Below are positions 17,512 through 25,230 of a stretch of DNA of 64,000 nt, piece after piece (position 1 is the stretch's first letter; each line of letters opens with the position of its first letter). Location: assembly GCF_008704795.1 (NCBI RefSeq), contig NZ_CP023690.1, positions 8,194,501-8,258,500 of the forward strand. Direction: 5' to 3'. This DNA is from Streptomyces spectabilis (GTDB lineage: Bacteria > Actinomycetota > Actinomycetes > Streptomycetales > Streptomycetaceae). Under the pieces are notes generated by a model. It was not told the DNA's origin. It ran no database searches and saw nothing but the letters and a program-made list of their open reading frames with translations. Position numbers and translations under genes: made by a program.

Positions 17512-17816
17512 CGTTGACTCACACCTGTTCCGGTGGTGACGGTGTCGTCCGCCGTTCCGCACACCATGCCCGGTGAGCACGGACGATCCACCGTCACCTC
17601 CTTGCGGGACCTACGGCCTCGACGGCCGGTCAGTCCCACTATGAGTCGTCCGGTCGATGCGTTGCCATCCCTGTTGGCACACGGGAGTTTTCCGCCCGCG
17701 CACTGCGTTGACCAGCGAGTACGTCGGGGAGGGCAGCCATATTTACCCTGCGGGAGCGAAGCGCCCTACCCTGGCGGCCGGCTCCGCGGGACGCGGCCCG
17801 CGTCGCTGGACGGAGC
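17512..17816. other. 305-bp gap upstream of the second LysR gene, with a long inverted repeat
   Basis: No gene seen. Arms 17535-17551 and 17580-17598 form an inverted repeat: GGTGACGGTG pairs perfectly with CACCGTCACC, and TCGTCCG with CGGACGA after a 2-nt bulge. It starts 24 bp upstream of the LysR ATG and may be an operator or an mRNA-leader hairpin. The rest of the gap probably holds the LysR promoter and the terminator of the AfsA operon. Confidence 0.6.
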
Positions 17817-18818
17817 TCAGCCCGCGTCGACGACGATCTTGCCGATGTGCACGCCGGACTCCAGGTACCGGTACGCCCGGTCGATCTCGTCGAACCCGAA
17901 GCGCTTGTCGATCACCGGCCGCAGGCCATGCCGTTCGACCGCTCGGTTCATCTCCTCGAACGACTCCCGGCTGGCGTTGGTGAGCCCTCTCAGGGTGAGC
18001 TGCTTGGCGAGCACCAGCAGGGGATCGAGACCGCTTCCGTGCGCCAGCACGCCCACGACGCTGATGTGCCCGCCCACCCGAGCGGCGTTGACGGACTCCG
18101 GGAGGGTTCCGGCGCCGCCCACGTCGACGACGTGATCGACACCGCCGGCGGTGAGTTCGGCCGCCGCGGTTCCCCACGCGGGCGTCGTCACGTAGTTGAT
18201 CACATCCGTGGCGCCGAGCGCCTTGAGGGCCTCAAGCTTCTTGTCGGAGCTGGAGGTGGCGACGGTCCGGGCACCGGCCAGCGACGCGAACTGCAGCGCG
18301 AACGTCGAGACGCCGCCGCTGCCCTGGGTGAGCAGACTCGTGCCGGGCGTCAACCGGGCTTCCTCCATGACTGCCCGCCATGCGGTGAGACCCGCGCTCG
18401 GCAGCGTGGCGGCTTCACCGAAGTCGAGGTGCGAGGGTACGGCGACGACGGCGTCCTCGCCGAACGTCACGTACTCCGCCAGCACACCGTCCACCGTGCC
18501 GCCGAGTTCGTCCGCGGTCCTGCCGGGGGTTCCCGGACCCGACAGCCACCGCGGGAAGTAGAGTCCGACGACGCCGTCGCCCGGCGCCCACCGGGTCACG
18601 CCCGCACCGACCCGCACGACCTCGCCCGCCCCGTCGGAGAGCGCCACCACGTCGGGCTTCACCGGCTTCGGATAGAGCCCTTTCGCGATCATCAGGTCAC
18701 GGAAGTTGACCGACCATCCGCGCATACGGACAAGCACCTGGCCGGGACCGGGTTCAGGGATGTCGCGTTCCCGTCGAACCAAGCCGGCACCTGGCTTCGC
18801 TGTGCAGAAGAGTTTCAC
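17817..18818 (-). CDS. MDR-family NAD(P)-dependent quinone/enoyl reductase-like oxidoreductase
   Basis: A 333-aa medium-chain dehydrogenase/reductase. The GroES-like N-terminal half (VLVRMRGWSVNFRDLMIAKG) is followed by the nucleotide-binding fold (LLTQGSGGVSTFALQFASLA, then VATSSSDKKLEALKALGATD and VVDVGGAGTLPESVNA). The catalytic-zinc Cys/His pattern of alcohol dehydrogenases is absent, which puts it with quinone and enoyl reductases. GTG start at 18818. It is the last gene of the AfsA operon, 40 nt after the HAD gene. Given that context, reduction of a butenolide or similar double bond is an attractive role, but this is inference. Confidence 0.8.
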   Translation of the reverse strand: MKLFCTAKPGAGLVRRERDIPEPGPGQVLVRMRGWSVNFRDLMIAKGLYPKPVKPDVVALSDGAGEVVRVGAGVTRWAPGDGVVGLYFPRWLSGPGTPGRTADELGGTVDGVLAEYVTFGEDAVVAVPSHLDFGEAATLPSAGLTAWRAVMEEARLTPGTSLLTQGSGGVSTFALQFASLAGARTVATSSSDKKLEALKALGATDVINYVTTPAWGTAAAELTAGGVDHVVDVGGAGTLPESVNAARVGGHISVVGVLAHGSGLDPLLVLAKQLTLRGLTNASRESFEEMNRAVERHGLRPVIDKRFGFDEIDRAYRYLESGVHIGKIVVDAG

Positions 18819-18858
18819 GATTGATCCAAGTCTCGAAGGGGGGAGTCCGTCATCTCCG

Positions 18859-19563
18859 TCATCTCGTGCTCCAGTGGCTCGACGTGGCGAGTTCCCCGTC
18901 GATACGTGCCAGCAGTCGCGGCGTGATCTCGCTGAGCGAGCTGACGATGTGCCGCACCCCGCCCTCCACCATGAACTGGTGTTGCCGCCGATGAGCGGCG
19001 CCGCTGGGGAAGCCGACGAAGCCGGACCCGTGTTCCCGCGCGGCTTCGGCCACCCGGCTGACGTCGTCTATGAAGACTGCCTCGTCGAAATCGCAGCCGA
19101 TGACGTCGCGCACGATCCACGCGACGCCCGGTCTGTGCTCATTGATGCTCACGTAGGGGTGCTCGGGGTCGAGGAGGCCCACGACGTGCCCGAGGTGGTG
19201 GTCGAACGTGTGCTCCCGCTTCCGCCCGCCGTAGCAGATCACCCGGACGTCGAGGTTCCGGAGCGATGTCAACAGGTCCACGACACCGTCGCGGGCCTTG
19301 ATGGGCCGCTCGCGCAGATACTGCTCCCGTTCCGCCCAGATCGCCGCGAGCGTGTCTGCGACCGGCTGGTCGAGGCCGCAGAGCCGCCCGATGCGTTCGG
19401 CCACGACCACGTCCCGCAGACCGACGATGTCCCGCTCGGCCCGCGCGTCGTAGCAGCCCCCGTGCCGGGTGACGAAGCGCTCGATGACGGCCAGGTAGGT
19501 GTCATTGATGAGTACGCCGTCGCAGTCGAGCGCGACGAGACGAACCTTGCGGATCTCGTTCAT
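18859..19563 (-). CDS. HAD-superfamily phosphatase
   Basis: A 234-aa haloacid dehalogenase-like hydrolase. Motif I is VALDCDGVLINDT with the nucleophile Asp; motif II is probably VICYGGRKRE (not the usual Ser/Thr); motif IV is FDEAVFIDDVSRVAEAA with the Mg-binding Asp pair. ATG 19563 overlaps the stop of the double-CMD gene (ATGA). In gamma-butyrolactone and furan signalling pathways a HAD phosphatase removes the phosphate left by dihydroxyacetone phosphate after the AfsA-type step, for example MmfP in the methylenomycin furan system. The same operon here has an AfsA-like gene, so the same role is proposed. Confidence 0.82.
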   Translation of the reverse strand: MNEIRKVRLVALDCDGVLINDTYLAVIERFVTRHGGCYDARAERDIVGLRDVVVAERIGRLCGLDQPVADTLAAIWAEREQYLRERPIKARDGVVDLLTSLRNLDVRVICYGGRKREHTFDHHLGHVVGLLDPEHPYVSINEHRPGVAWIVRDVIGCDFDEAVFIDDVSRVAEAAREHGSGFVGFPSGAAHRRQHQFMVEGGVRHIVSSLSEITPRLLARIDGELATSSHWSTR

Positions 19564-20387
19564 CGGTCCTCGACGCGGTCGGCGAACACTTCCCGCGCCA
19601 CTGCCATGGCGTTGAGCGCTGCCGGGAATCCGGCGTAGAACGCCACGTGCAGCACCGTCTCGACCACCTGCTGCCGGGTGCCGCCCACGTTCAGCAGTCC
19701 GTGGATGTGCACCTTCAGCTGTGGCAGTGCCGAGCCGAGCGCGGTGCAGGCCGCCACCGTGACGATCTCCCGACGGAGCAGGTCCAGATGCGGCCGAGGG
19801 TAGATCTCACCGAAGGTGAACTCGATGATGTACCGCGCGAGGTCGGGCGCGATGTCCTGGAGAGCCGCCACCACCTGCTTGCCCGCTTCGCCGTCCACCT
19901 GCTGCATGACGGCAAGGCCGCGTTCGTACCGGTCGTCCTCCGCACCCGATGACCGTGTGGGGTCCGCCTCGTCGGACGGGCTTTCCGCCTTCCCCGGTTC
20001 GGCAAGGAGTTCCTTCACCGCCAGGAGCGCGTTGAGCACGGCTGGGAAACCCGCGAACGAACTGACCTGGATGATGGACTCGATGATCTGCCGCCGGTCG
20101 CAGCCGACGTTCAGTGCGGCTTTGGCGTGGAACCGAAGCTGCGCGGACGCGTATCCGAGAGCGGTCAGCGTGCCGATGGTGGCCAACTGCCGTTCCGCCA
20201 GCGAAAGCCCCTCCCGGTGGTAGACATTCCCATAGATGAACGCGACGCACTGCTCGCCGAACGCGCCCTCGTTCACGCTCTCGAACAGGTCGAGAACCGC
20301 CGGGCGTTCCAGTTCGCCCATGCGCCGCATCAGATGCAGTCCCCGATCGAAATCCGACCTGGGTTCGGTCCCCTGCTTGTCAACCAT
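19560..20387 (-). CDS. Double carboxymuconolactone-decarboxylase (CMD) domain protein
   Basis: A 275-aa protein made of two tandem CMD/AhpD-like domains (about 20-125 and 155-265). Each ends in a similar pattern: LRFHAKAALNVGCDRRQIIE...AGFPAVLNAL and LKVHIHGLLNVGGTRQQVVE...AGFPAALNAM. The linker is acidic and Ser-rich. The first domain has GCDR with a Cys; neither shows the CxxC pair of AhpD peroxidases, so a decarboxylase-like or lactone-handling function is more likely than redox. It lies 22 nt downstream of the AfsA-like gene and is translationally coupled to the HAD gene. Its part in the pathway is not known. Confidence 0.82.
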   Translation of the reverse strand: MVDKQGTEPRSDFDRGLHLMRRMGELERPAVLDLFESVNEGAFGEQCVAFIYGNVYHREGLSLAERQLATIGTLTALGYASAQLRFHAKAALNVGCDRRQIIESIIQVSSFAGFPAVLNALLAVKELLAEPGKAESPSDEADPTRSSGAEDDRYERGLAVMQQVDGEAGKQVVAALQDIAPDLARYIIEFTFGEIYPRPHLDLLRREIVTVAACTALGSALPQLKVHIHGLLNVGGTRQQVVETVLHVAFYAGFPAALNAMAVAREVFADRVEDR

Positions 20388-20409
20388 CTCCGCTCCCTTT
20401 CCTTGCCCG

Positions 20410-21243
20410 TCAGAGTCCTTGAGGCCCGGCGAGCTGCGATTGAACGGCCCCGGCCGCCTTGCGGTGTTCCAGAAGGTCGATACGTTCCTGTTTGACCATG
20501 GAGTACTCGATTTCGGCCCTGGCCACGACCCCGCCGTTCTGGCGCGCCGACGTCGTCGTACGGAACCGAAGACTGGATTTCCTCGCCTCGTCGAACTCGG
20601 TGATCACGGAGTGCACTTCCGCGTGGAGCGGGAAGAGGAAACTGTCGAAGCTTATGTCGATGCGGTGCCATATGCCCGCGTACTCGGATGGCGATCCGGG
20701 CCGGTGGCTCGTCTCGAACTGCGCGGTGCAGATCTGCCGCATGGCCTCGACGATCAGCATTCCTGGAACATGCCGCGTGGCGTGATGGTCAAGGAGGTGC
20801 TCGTTGTCCCTGTGTATTCTGAGCCCGGCCGCACAGTGCGTCGCCGAAAAGTTCCGGAAATCCGCGAGCAGGACGTTCTCCGCGCGATGCTTGTGCACCA
20901 CTGGGGGCCGTACCGGCCGGGAGAGCGGAAGTCCCGGGGCCGCGAGGCGCATTCCGGATCCCTTCTTGGTCGCGCCGTCGTCCAACAGCGCGTCCAGATC
21001 CGATCGCTCGATTCCCTGGCCGAGGTGCAGCATCCATTCACCGTCGGCCGGCTCCGCCTTGCCGGCGGCGGCCAGCGCGGTGCACTCCGAGACCGTAAGG
21101 ACCTGCTCGCCATCGGCGAACTGCGCAAACCTGTCCGCCACCAGAATGACATGCCGTAAGTCACCTCCTTCGCCTTCGCCTTCCGGTCGCGACCGACTCG
21201 ATCGACGCCGATCCGCAGCGGCGCCCGCCGACTCATGAAGCAC
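20410..21243 (-). CDS. AfsA-family (A-factor biosynthesis hotdog) protein
   Basis: A 277-aa AfsA-like protein, somewhat short for the family (about 300). The signature VVHKHRAENVLLADFR and, later, DHHATRHVPGMLIVEAMRQI match the AfsA hotdog motifs. AfsA enzymes join a beta-ketoacyl-ACP with dihydroxyacetone phosphate to start gamma-butyrolactone or furan autoregulators. GTG 21243 is chosen because GAAGGGGGA lies 5 nt upstream; the longer frame upstream is Arg-rich shadow sequence. Codon 29 is TTA (21157-21159), so it should need bldA. It follows the XRE/TPR gene by 35 nt. No TetR-type (ScbR/ArpA) receptor gene is visible in the window. Confidence 0.88.
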   Translation of the reverse strand: MLHESAGAAADRRRSSRSRPEGEGEGGDLRHVILVADRFAQFADGEQVLTVSECTALAAAGKAEPADGEWMLHLGQGIERSDLDALLDDGATKKGSGMRLAAPGLPLSRPVRPPVVHKHRAENVLLADFRNFSATHCAAGLRIHRDNEHLLDHHATRHVPGMLIVEAMRQICTAQFETSHRPGSPSEYAGIWHRIDISFDSFLFPLHAEVHSVITEFDEARKSSLRFRTTTSARQNGGVVARAEIEYSMVKQERIDLLEHRKAAGAVQSQLAGPQGL

Positions 21244-21278
21244 GATGTTCCCCCTTCGCCACCGGGCCCGCCCCGATG

Positions 21279-22733
21279 TCAGACAGACATTTGTGCGCTT
21301 GACAAGGAATCCATCAAGTCCCGGGCCGCCTTCGTGTGCTGCCACCGTGGGGCGGCGAGTTCCGTGGCCACCGCCTTCAGCACCGCGCGCACCATGTCGG
21401 GCTGCTCGCCGACATCCGTGGAGAGAAACGGTTCGAGCTCGGCAGCGGCGCCGTCGAGCTCGCCGAGGCGCAGATAGGCGCGGGCCTTCTCGATCCGGAT
21501 CATCAGTTCCATCACTTCCCACCGGAGCTCCGGTGCCAGGGCCCCGTATGCCTGGCGTGCGGTGCGGAGTTCCTTCAGCGCGAGATCGGTACGCCCCACC
21601 GACAGCAGTGATGTTCCTGCCATGTAGTGCCGTCGGTCTTTGCTGATGTTGAAGAACCGGTCCTCTTCGGCGATCGCCGGGTCGACGTCCTCGATCCTCG
21701 CCCACCGTCCGACGGCGTCGAGAACCCGCTGCTCCGCCTGAACGGTTGCCCACCCTCTTGCCTCCGCCAGGATCAGCGGTCCGTCGGCCATGCCTTTGCC
21801 CACCCTGGCGGCCAACCCGTCCGCGGCGAGGCGGGCGGACTCGGCGCCATTGCCCGCCCAGTACTCGACCCGCGCCTGAGCGGTGCGGACCCAGCGCCGC
21901 GCGAGCGGGTCATCGGCGTACTGGTAATAGAGCCAAGCTGCGGAATTGAGTTCCTGCGCGGTGTCGTACCGTCCCAGATCGGCAGAAGTCCATGCCATCA
22001 TCGCGCAGCACTTCGCGCTCATCACATACAGATCTCGTGTCTGCTTCGGCCGTTGACGGTTCTTCAACAGGGCCGCCGCCCGCTCCCGCACCAAGGACAA
22101 CTGACGGAGAACGGATGCGGGCGGAGCGTGCGCATAGGCGTTGCCGAGGTAGGTCATGTCCGACCACAGGTCGTCCAGCTGGACGTCGTCGACGTTTGTC
22201 TTGGTCAGAATCATGGCCTCGGCCAGCACGTTCTCCCCGACGACCGCGGTCGCGCGAGAGGGTGTGGGCACCGCGGCCCCCTGCGGTTGCTGCCCGGTCA
22301 CCGCGACGGACGGCGTGCCGGGTGCTCCCGCCGCCGCAGCGTGGTACTCGGCGAGATAGCCGGGTGGCAGCTGCTCCAGATCGCAGAGATCGAGCAGATC
22401 CCGAAAGCCCGCGCCGTACACCTGGGCCAGGGTGCGCAGCGCAGGCAGGGTCGGCCGGACACCACGGTCCGGCCACTGCTCGTATTCCCAGATGCGAGAG
22501 CCGCGCATGCCCGCACCCGCGTCCCCGCGAATGACGTTGTAGTGACGGGCCGCCTGGTCCAGTGACAGATCGGCTGCCAATCGCCATGCGGTGCGCGGTC
22601 GGATCTGACACTTCGCGATCAAGTGTTCCGCGACCCGGGCGGGGATGATCTCTTCTGGAAATCCCAGAGCGGCCAGACGATCACGCAACTGCCTGCGGTG
22701 CGCCTTGCTTCCGGGTTTGGCCTGCCGACCCAT
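21279..22733 (-). CDS. HTH-TPR transcriptional regulator, first gene of AfsA operon
   Basis: A 484-aa protein. The N-terminal 110 residues (MGRQAKPGSKAHRRQLRDRL..., then ERLIAKCQIRPRTAWRLA-type helices and IWEYEQWPDRGVRPTLPALR) form an XRE-like HTH region. The rest is helical with TPR-like repeats (LGRYDTAQELNSAAWLYYQY, AARVGKGMADGPLILAEARG, LKELRTARQAYGALAPELRW, ARAYLRLGELDGAAAELEPF). This resembles large Streptomyces HTH-TPR regulators such as NsdA-type proteins; the match is by architecture only. ATG 22733 has TTGGAG upstream. Being co-transcribed with the AfsA gene it is a candidate regulator or receptor for the product. Confidence 0.78.
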   Translation of the reverse strand: MGRQAKPGSKAHRRQLRDRLAALGFPEEIIPARVAEHLIAKCQIRPRTAWRLAADLSLDQAARHYNVIRGDAGAGMRGSRIWEYEQWPDRGVRPTLPALRTLAQVYGAGFRDLLDLCDLEQLPPGYLAEYHAAAAGAPGTPSVAVTGQQPQGAAVPTPSRATAVVGENVLAEAMILTKTNVDDVQLDDLWSDMTYLGNAYAHAPPASVLRQLSLVRERAAALLKNRQRPKQTRDLYVMSAKCCAMMAWTSADLGRYDTAQELNSAAWLYYQYADDPLARRWVRTAQARVEYWAGNGAESARLAADGLAARVGKGMADGPLILAEARGWATVQAEQRVLDAVGRWARIEDVDPAIAEEDRFFNISKDRRHYMAGTSLLSVGRTDLALKELRTARQAYGALAPELRWEVMELMIRIEKARAYLRLGELDGAAAELEPFLSTDVGEQPDMVRAVLKAVATELAAPRWQHTKAARDLMDSLSSAQMSV

Positions 22734-23357
22734 TACTACTCCAACGATGCCGACTGTTCTCTGCGTGTGGACGCGGCGCCGAGGGGACGGAAGGATCCCC
22801 GGAGGCGTGCGGACAATTGACGCTCCGTCACGGCAGTGGCAACTGGGGAGGGTTTGCCTACCGGAAACGACTGTACGAAGCGTGGTGCAGGCACTCAACG
22901 ATGTCTTTTCGCTGCCGAAAGGAATGAGCCAGTTTTGTGGTGCGGCAGAAATAAATCAGGGTGGTTCCGGTTGGCCGCTGATCAGCCGTAGGAATCGCGG
23001 CTCTCCTACGAGAGGCGAACAGACAGGCAGTACACGCAGGTGGACGTTGGCAGGAAGCCCTCCTGGCGCTACCTCCCCGGCGCGTCGGTCCACCCCATTC
23101 GAGTCAATCTGATGTATCTCGCCGCCGGTTGGATCGGAAAAGCCGATCTCGCGGCGCGCCGACAAATACTACGCAGTTTTTGCAGGGCCATGGGCGAGTC
23201 CTTACGTCATGCGCACAGCAAACGGAGAGGGCGCGGCCTCGGGGAATCCCGCCGCCCAGCGAGGGCTGCCCCGGGCGCGCGGCGGGATGTAAGGTGCGGC
23301 CCTAGCACTTGACCTGCAAAAAGGCAGGCAGGGAGCCCACACCTCAGGAGTACCCCG
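22734..23357. other. 624-bp divergent intergenic region
   Basis: No gene is supported. This AT-richer gap separates the AfsA operon (minus) from panD (plus) and should hold both promoters. I see an inverted repeat CGTAGGA/TCCTACG at 22987-23010 and an imperfect dyad GTTTGCCTACCGGAAAC near 22852-22868, about 120 bp upstream of the XRE/TPR start. The latter has the AAAC/GTTT ends seen in autoregulator receptor sites but is weak. Confidence 0.55.
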
Positions 23358-23783
23358 ATGCTTCGCACCCTGTTCAAATCCAAGATCCACCGCGCCACGG
23401 TGACCCAGGCCGATCTGCACTACGTCGGCTCCGTCACCATCGACGCCGACCTCCTGGAGGCGGCCGACCTGCTGCCCGGCGAGCTCGTCCACATCGTCGA
23501 CGTCACCAACGGCGCCCGCCTGGAGACGTACACCATCGAGGGCGAGCGCGGCAGTGGTGTCATCGGGATCAACGGCGCGGCCGCGCACCTCGTGCACCCC
23601 GGCGATAAGGTGATCATCATCAGCTACGCCCAGGTCGACGACGCCGAGGCCCGTGCCCTGCGGCCGCGGGTCGTGCACGTCGACGAGGGCAACCGCGTCG
23701 TGGCCCTCGGCGACGACGCCGCCGCGCCGGTGCCGGGCGCCGCCGACATGGCGCGCTCCCCACAGGCGGCGGCGCGCGCCTAG
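23358..23783 (+). CDS. panD: Aspartate 1-decarboxylase precursor
   Basis: Makes beta-alanine from aspartate for pantothenate and CoA synthesis. The 141-aa pyruvoyl enzyme is cut between Gly and Ser in HYVGSVTID to form the catalytic pyruvoyl group; [36 protein letters not shown] and [10 protein letters not shown] are the conserved surroundings. The C-terminal 20 residues are a low-complexity Ala-rich tail. ATG 23358 has AGGAG upstream. Next to it lie a GNAT protein and a racemase-like protein, probably co-transcribed. Confidence 0.95.
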   Translation: MLRTLFKSKIHRATVTQADLHYVGSVTIDADLLEAADLLPGELVHIVDVTNGARLETYTIEGERGSGVIGINGAAAHLVHPGDKVIIISYAQVDDAEARALRPRVVHVDEGNRVVALGDDAAAPVPGAADMARSPQAAARA

Positions 23784-23860
23784 CGGCACCGCGCGACGGC
23801 ACCGCGCGACAGCGGTACGGCCAGACGGCGCCCGGCCGGGCGCGGCGAGGAGCGGCGACG

Positions 23861-24220
23861 ATGAGCGACACCGAAGCGGCCGGGCGGCCGTTCGGCATCC
23901 GGGACGACCGGGCGCGCGGCCTCCTGCTCGCCGAGGAGGACGGCCGGGTCGTCGGGCAGATCGTCTACTTCACCCTCGCCGCGCCCGAGCCCGCGCTCGT
24001 GCCGGTGCACACCGAGGTGCCGCCCGCCCACGAGGGCCGCGGCATCGCGAGCGCCCTGGCCGCGGAGCTGTACGCGCGCGCGGCCCGCGAGGACCGCGCG
24101 GTCGTGCCGCTGTGCCCGTACGTCGCCACGTGGGCGCGGCGGCACCAGGTCCCGGCGCCCTCCCCGGCGCTCGTCGAGGCCGCGCTCGCCAAGGTCGAGG
24201 ACGACCCGTCGACATGGTGA
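23861..24220 (+). CDS. Small GNAT-family N-acetyltransferase
   Basis: A 119-aa protein of the short GNAT group (PF14542, YjdJ-like). The pattern HTEVPPAHEGRGIASALAAE (acetyl-CoA loop with GRGIAS) followed by VVPLCPYVATWARRH is diagnostic of this subgroup. Substrate unknown. ATG 23861, with GGAG upstream. It overlaps the start of the next gene by 7 nt, so the pair is translationally coupled, and is 77 nt downstream of panD. Confidence 0.85.
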   Translation: MSDTEAAGRPFGIRDDRARGLLLAEEDGRVVGQIVYFTLAAPEPALVPVHTEVPPAHEGRGIASALAAELYARAAREDRAVVPLCPYVATWARRHQVPAPSPALVEAALAKVEDDPSTW

Positions 24221-24870
24221 CCCTCGCGCTCCTGCACACCTCGCCCGTCCATGTGCCGGTCTTCGACGCACTCCGGGACGCGGACCATCCGGGACTCGCC
24301 CTGCGCCACCTCGTGCACGAGGAACTGCTCGACCGCGCCCGCCGCGACGGGCCCGAGGCCGTCGCGGACGAGCTGGGGTCGGTCCTGGAGCGGGCCGTCG
24401 CCGACGGCGCGGGCGCCGTCCTGTGCACCTGCTCGACCATCGGAGGCGTCGCCGAGGCCCGCGCCGCCGCGCTCGGCGCGCCCGTACTGCGCGTCGACCG
24501 GCCCATGGCGGCCGCCGCCGTCACGGCGGGCCCCGCGGTCACCGTCCTCGCCACGGTCGCCAGCACCCTCGGGCCCACCGTCGCCCTCCTGACGGAGGAG
24601 GCCGAGCGCGCCGCGCGCCCCGTGGACGTGCGTACCGTCGTGGTGGACGGCGCCTGGGAGCGCTTCGAGGCGGGGGACCGGGACGGGTATGTGAGCCTGA
24701 TCGCCGCCGCGGTCGAGCGGGCGGCCGCCGACGGCGCCGACGTCGTCGTGCTCGCCCAGGCCTCGATGGCGGACGCCGCCGCCCGCGGTGCCGTCCGTGT
24801 GCCGGTCCTCGCGAGCCCGCGCCCCGGCCTGCGTGCCGCCGCCGCGCTGTGCGCAGGGCCGCGCCCCTAG
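24214..24870 (+). CDS. Aspartate/glutamate racemase family protein
   Basis: A 218-aa protein of the Asp/Glu/hydantoin racemase superfamily. The first catalytic Cys region is VLCTCSTIGGVAE. The second active-site Cys is replaced in the matching segment VVVLAQASMADAAAR (Gln/Ala in place of Cys), so a two-base racemase mechanism looks doubtful; members with this form are common in actinomycetes and may be lyases or isomerases such as the maleate/malonate group. ATG 24214 overlaps the GNAT stop; GTG 24217 is equally possible. Confidence 0.75.
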   Translation: MVTLALLHTSPVHVPVFDALRDADHPGLALRHLVHEELLDRARRDGPEAVADELGSVLERAVADGAGAVLCTCSTIGGVAEARAAALGAPVLRVDRPMAAAAVTAGPAVTVLATVASTLGPTVALLTEEAERAARPVDVRTVVVDGAWERFEAGDRDGYVSLIAAAVERAAADGADVVVLAQASMADAAARGAVRVPVLASPRPGLRAAAALCAGPRP

Positions 24871-25019
24871 TGGGCGTGCGCACCGCCGGGAGGAGTGGAC
24901 TCGGCGCGCGCGGGCACGCGAGGCGGGAGAGAGTGGGGGCCTGCGGCCCCCGCGCCGCCACGGGCGGTCGTCTCCGCCGGAGAGGTGCCGGCCGCCTCCA
25001 CCCGCCGATGGGAGGAAGC

Positions 25020-25220
25020 ATGACCAACCCGTTCCCCGACCCCGTCCCGCCGGGCCCCACCCCGGGGCCCCTCCCGGACCCCGGCCCGGAGCCCGCGCCC
25101 GACCCGAGGCCCGCCCCGGGCCCGGTGCCCGTGCCGCAGCCCCCGCCGTCCCCCGTGCCGAAGCCGCCGGGCCCGGACCCCGTACCGGATCCGGACCCGA
25201 CGCCCGAGCCGATGAGCTGA
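25020..25220 (+). CDS. Proline-rich 66-aa peptide
   Basis: A short gene with GGAGGAAGC just upstream of ATG 25020. The product is about half Pro with Asp, Gly and Glu, in PDP, PGP and PxP patterns (MTNPFPDPVPPGPTPGPL at the start). No signal peptide or membrane segment is seen. It should be unfolded or polyproline-II-like and acidic. The strong ribosome site and clean stop favour a real gene, though its composition means codon statistics are uninformative. Convergent with gnd. Confidence 0.55.
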   Translation: MTNPFPDPVPPGPTPGPLPDPGPEPAPDPRPAPGPVPVPQPPPSPVPKPPGPDPVPDPDPTPEPMS

Positions 25221-25230
25221 GGCCTGCGGG

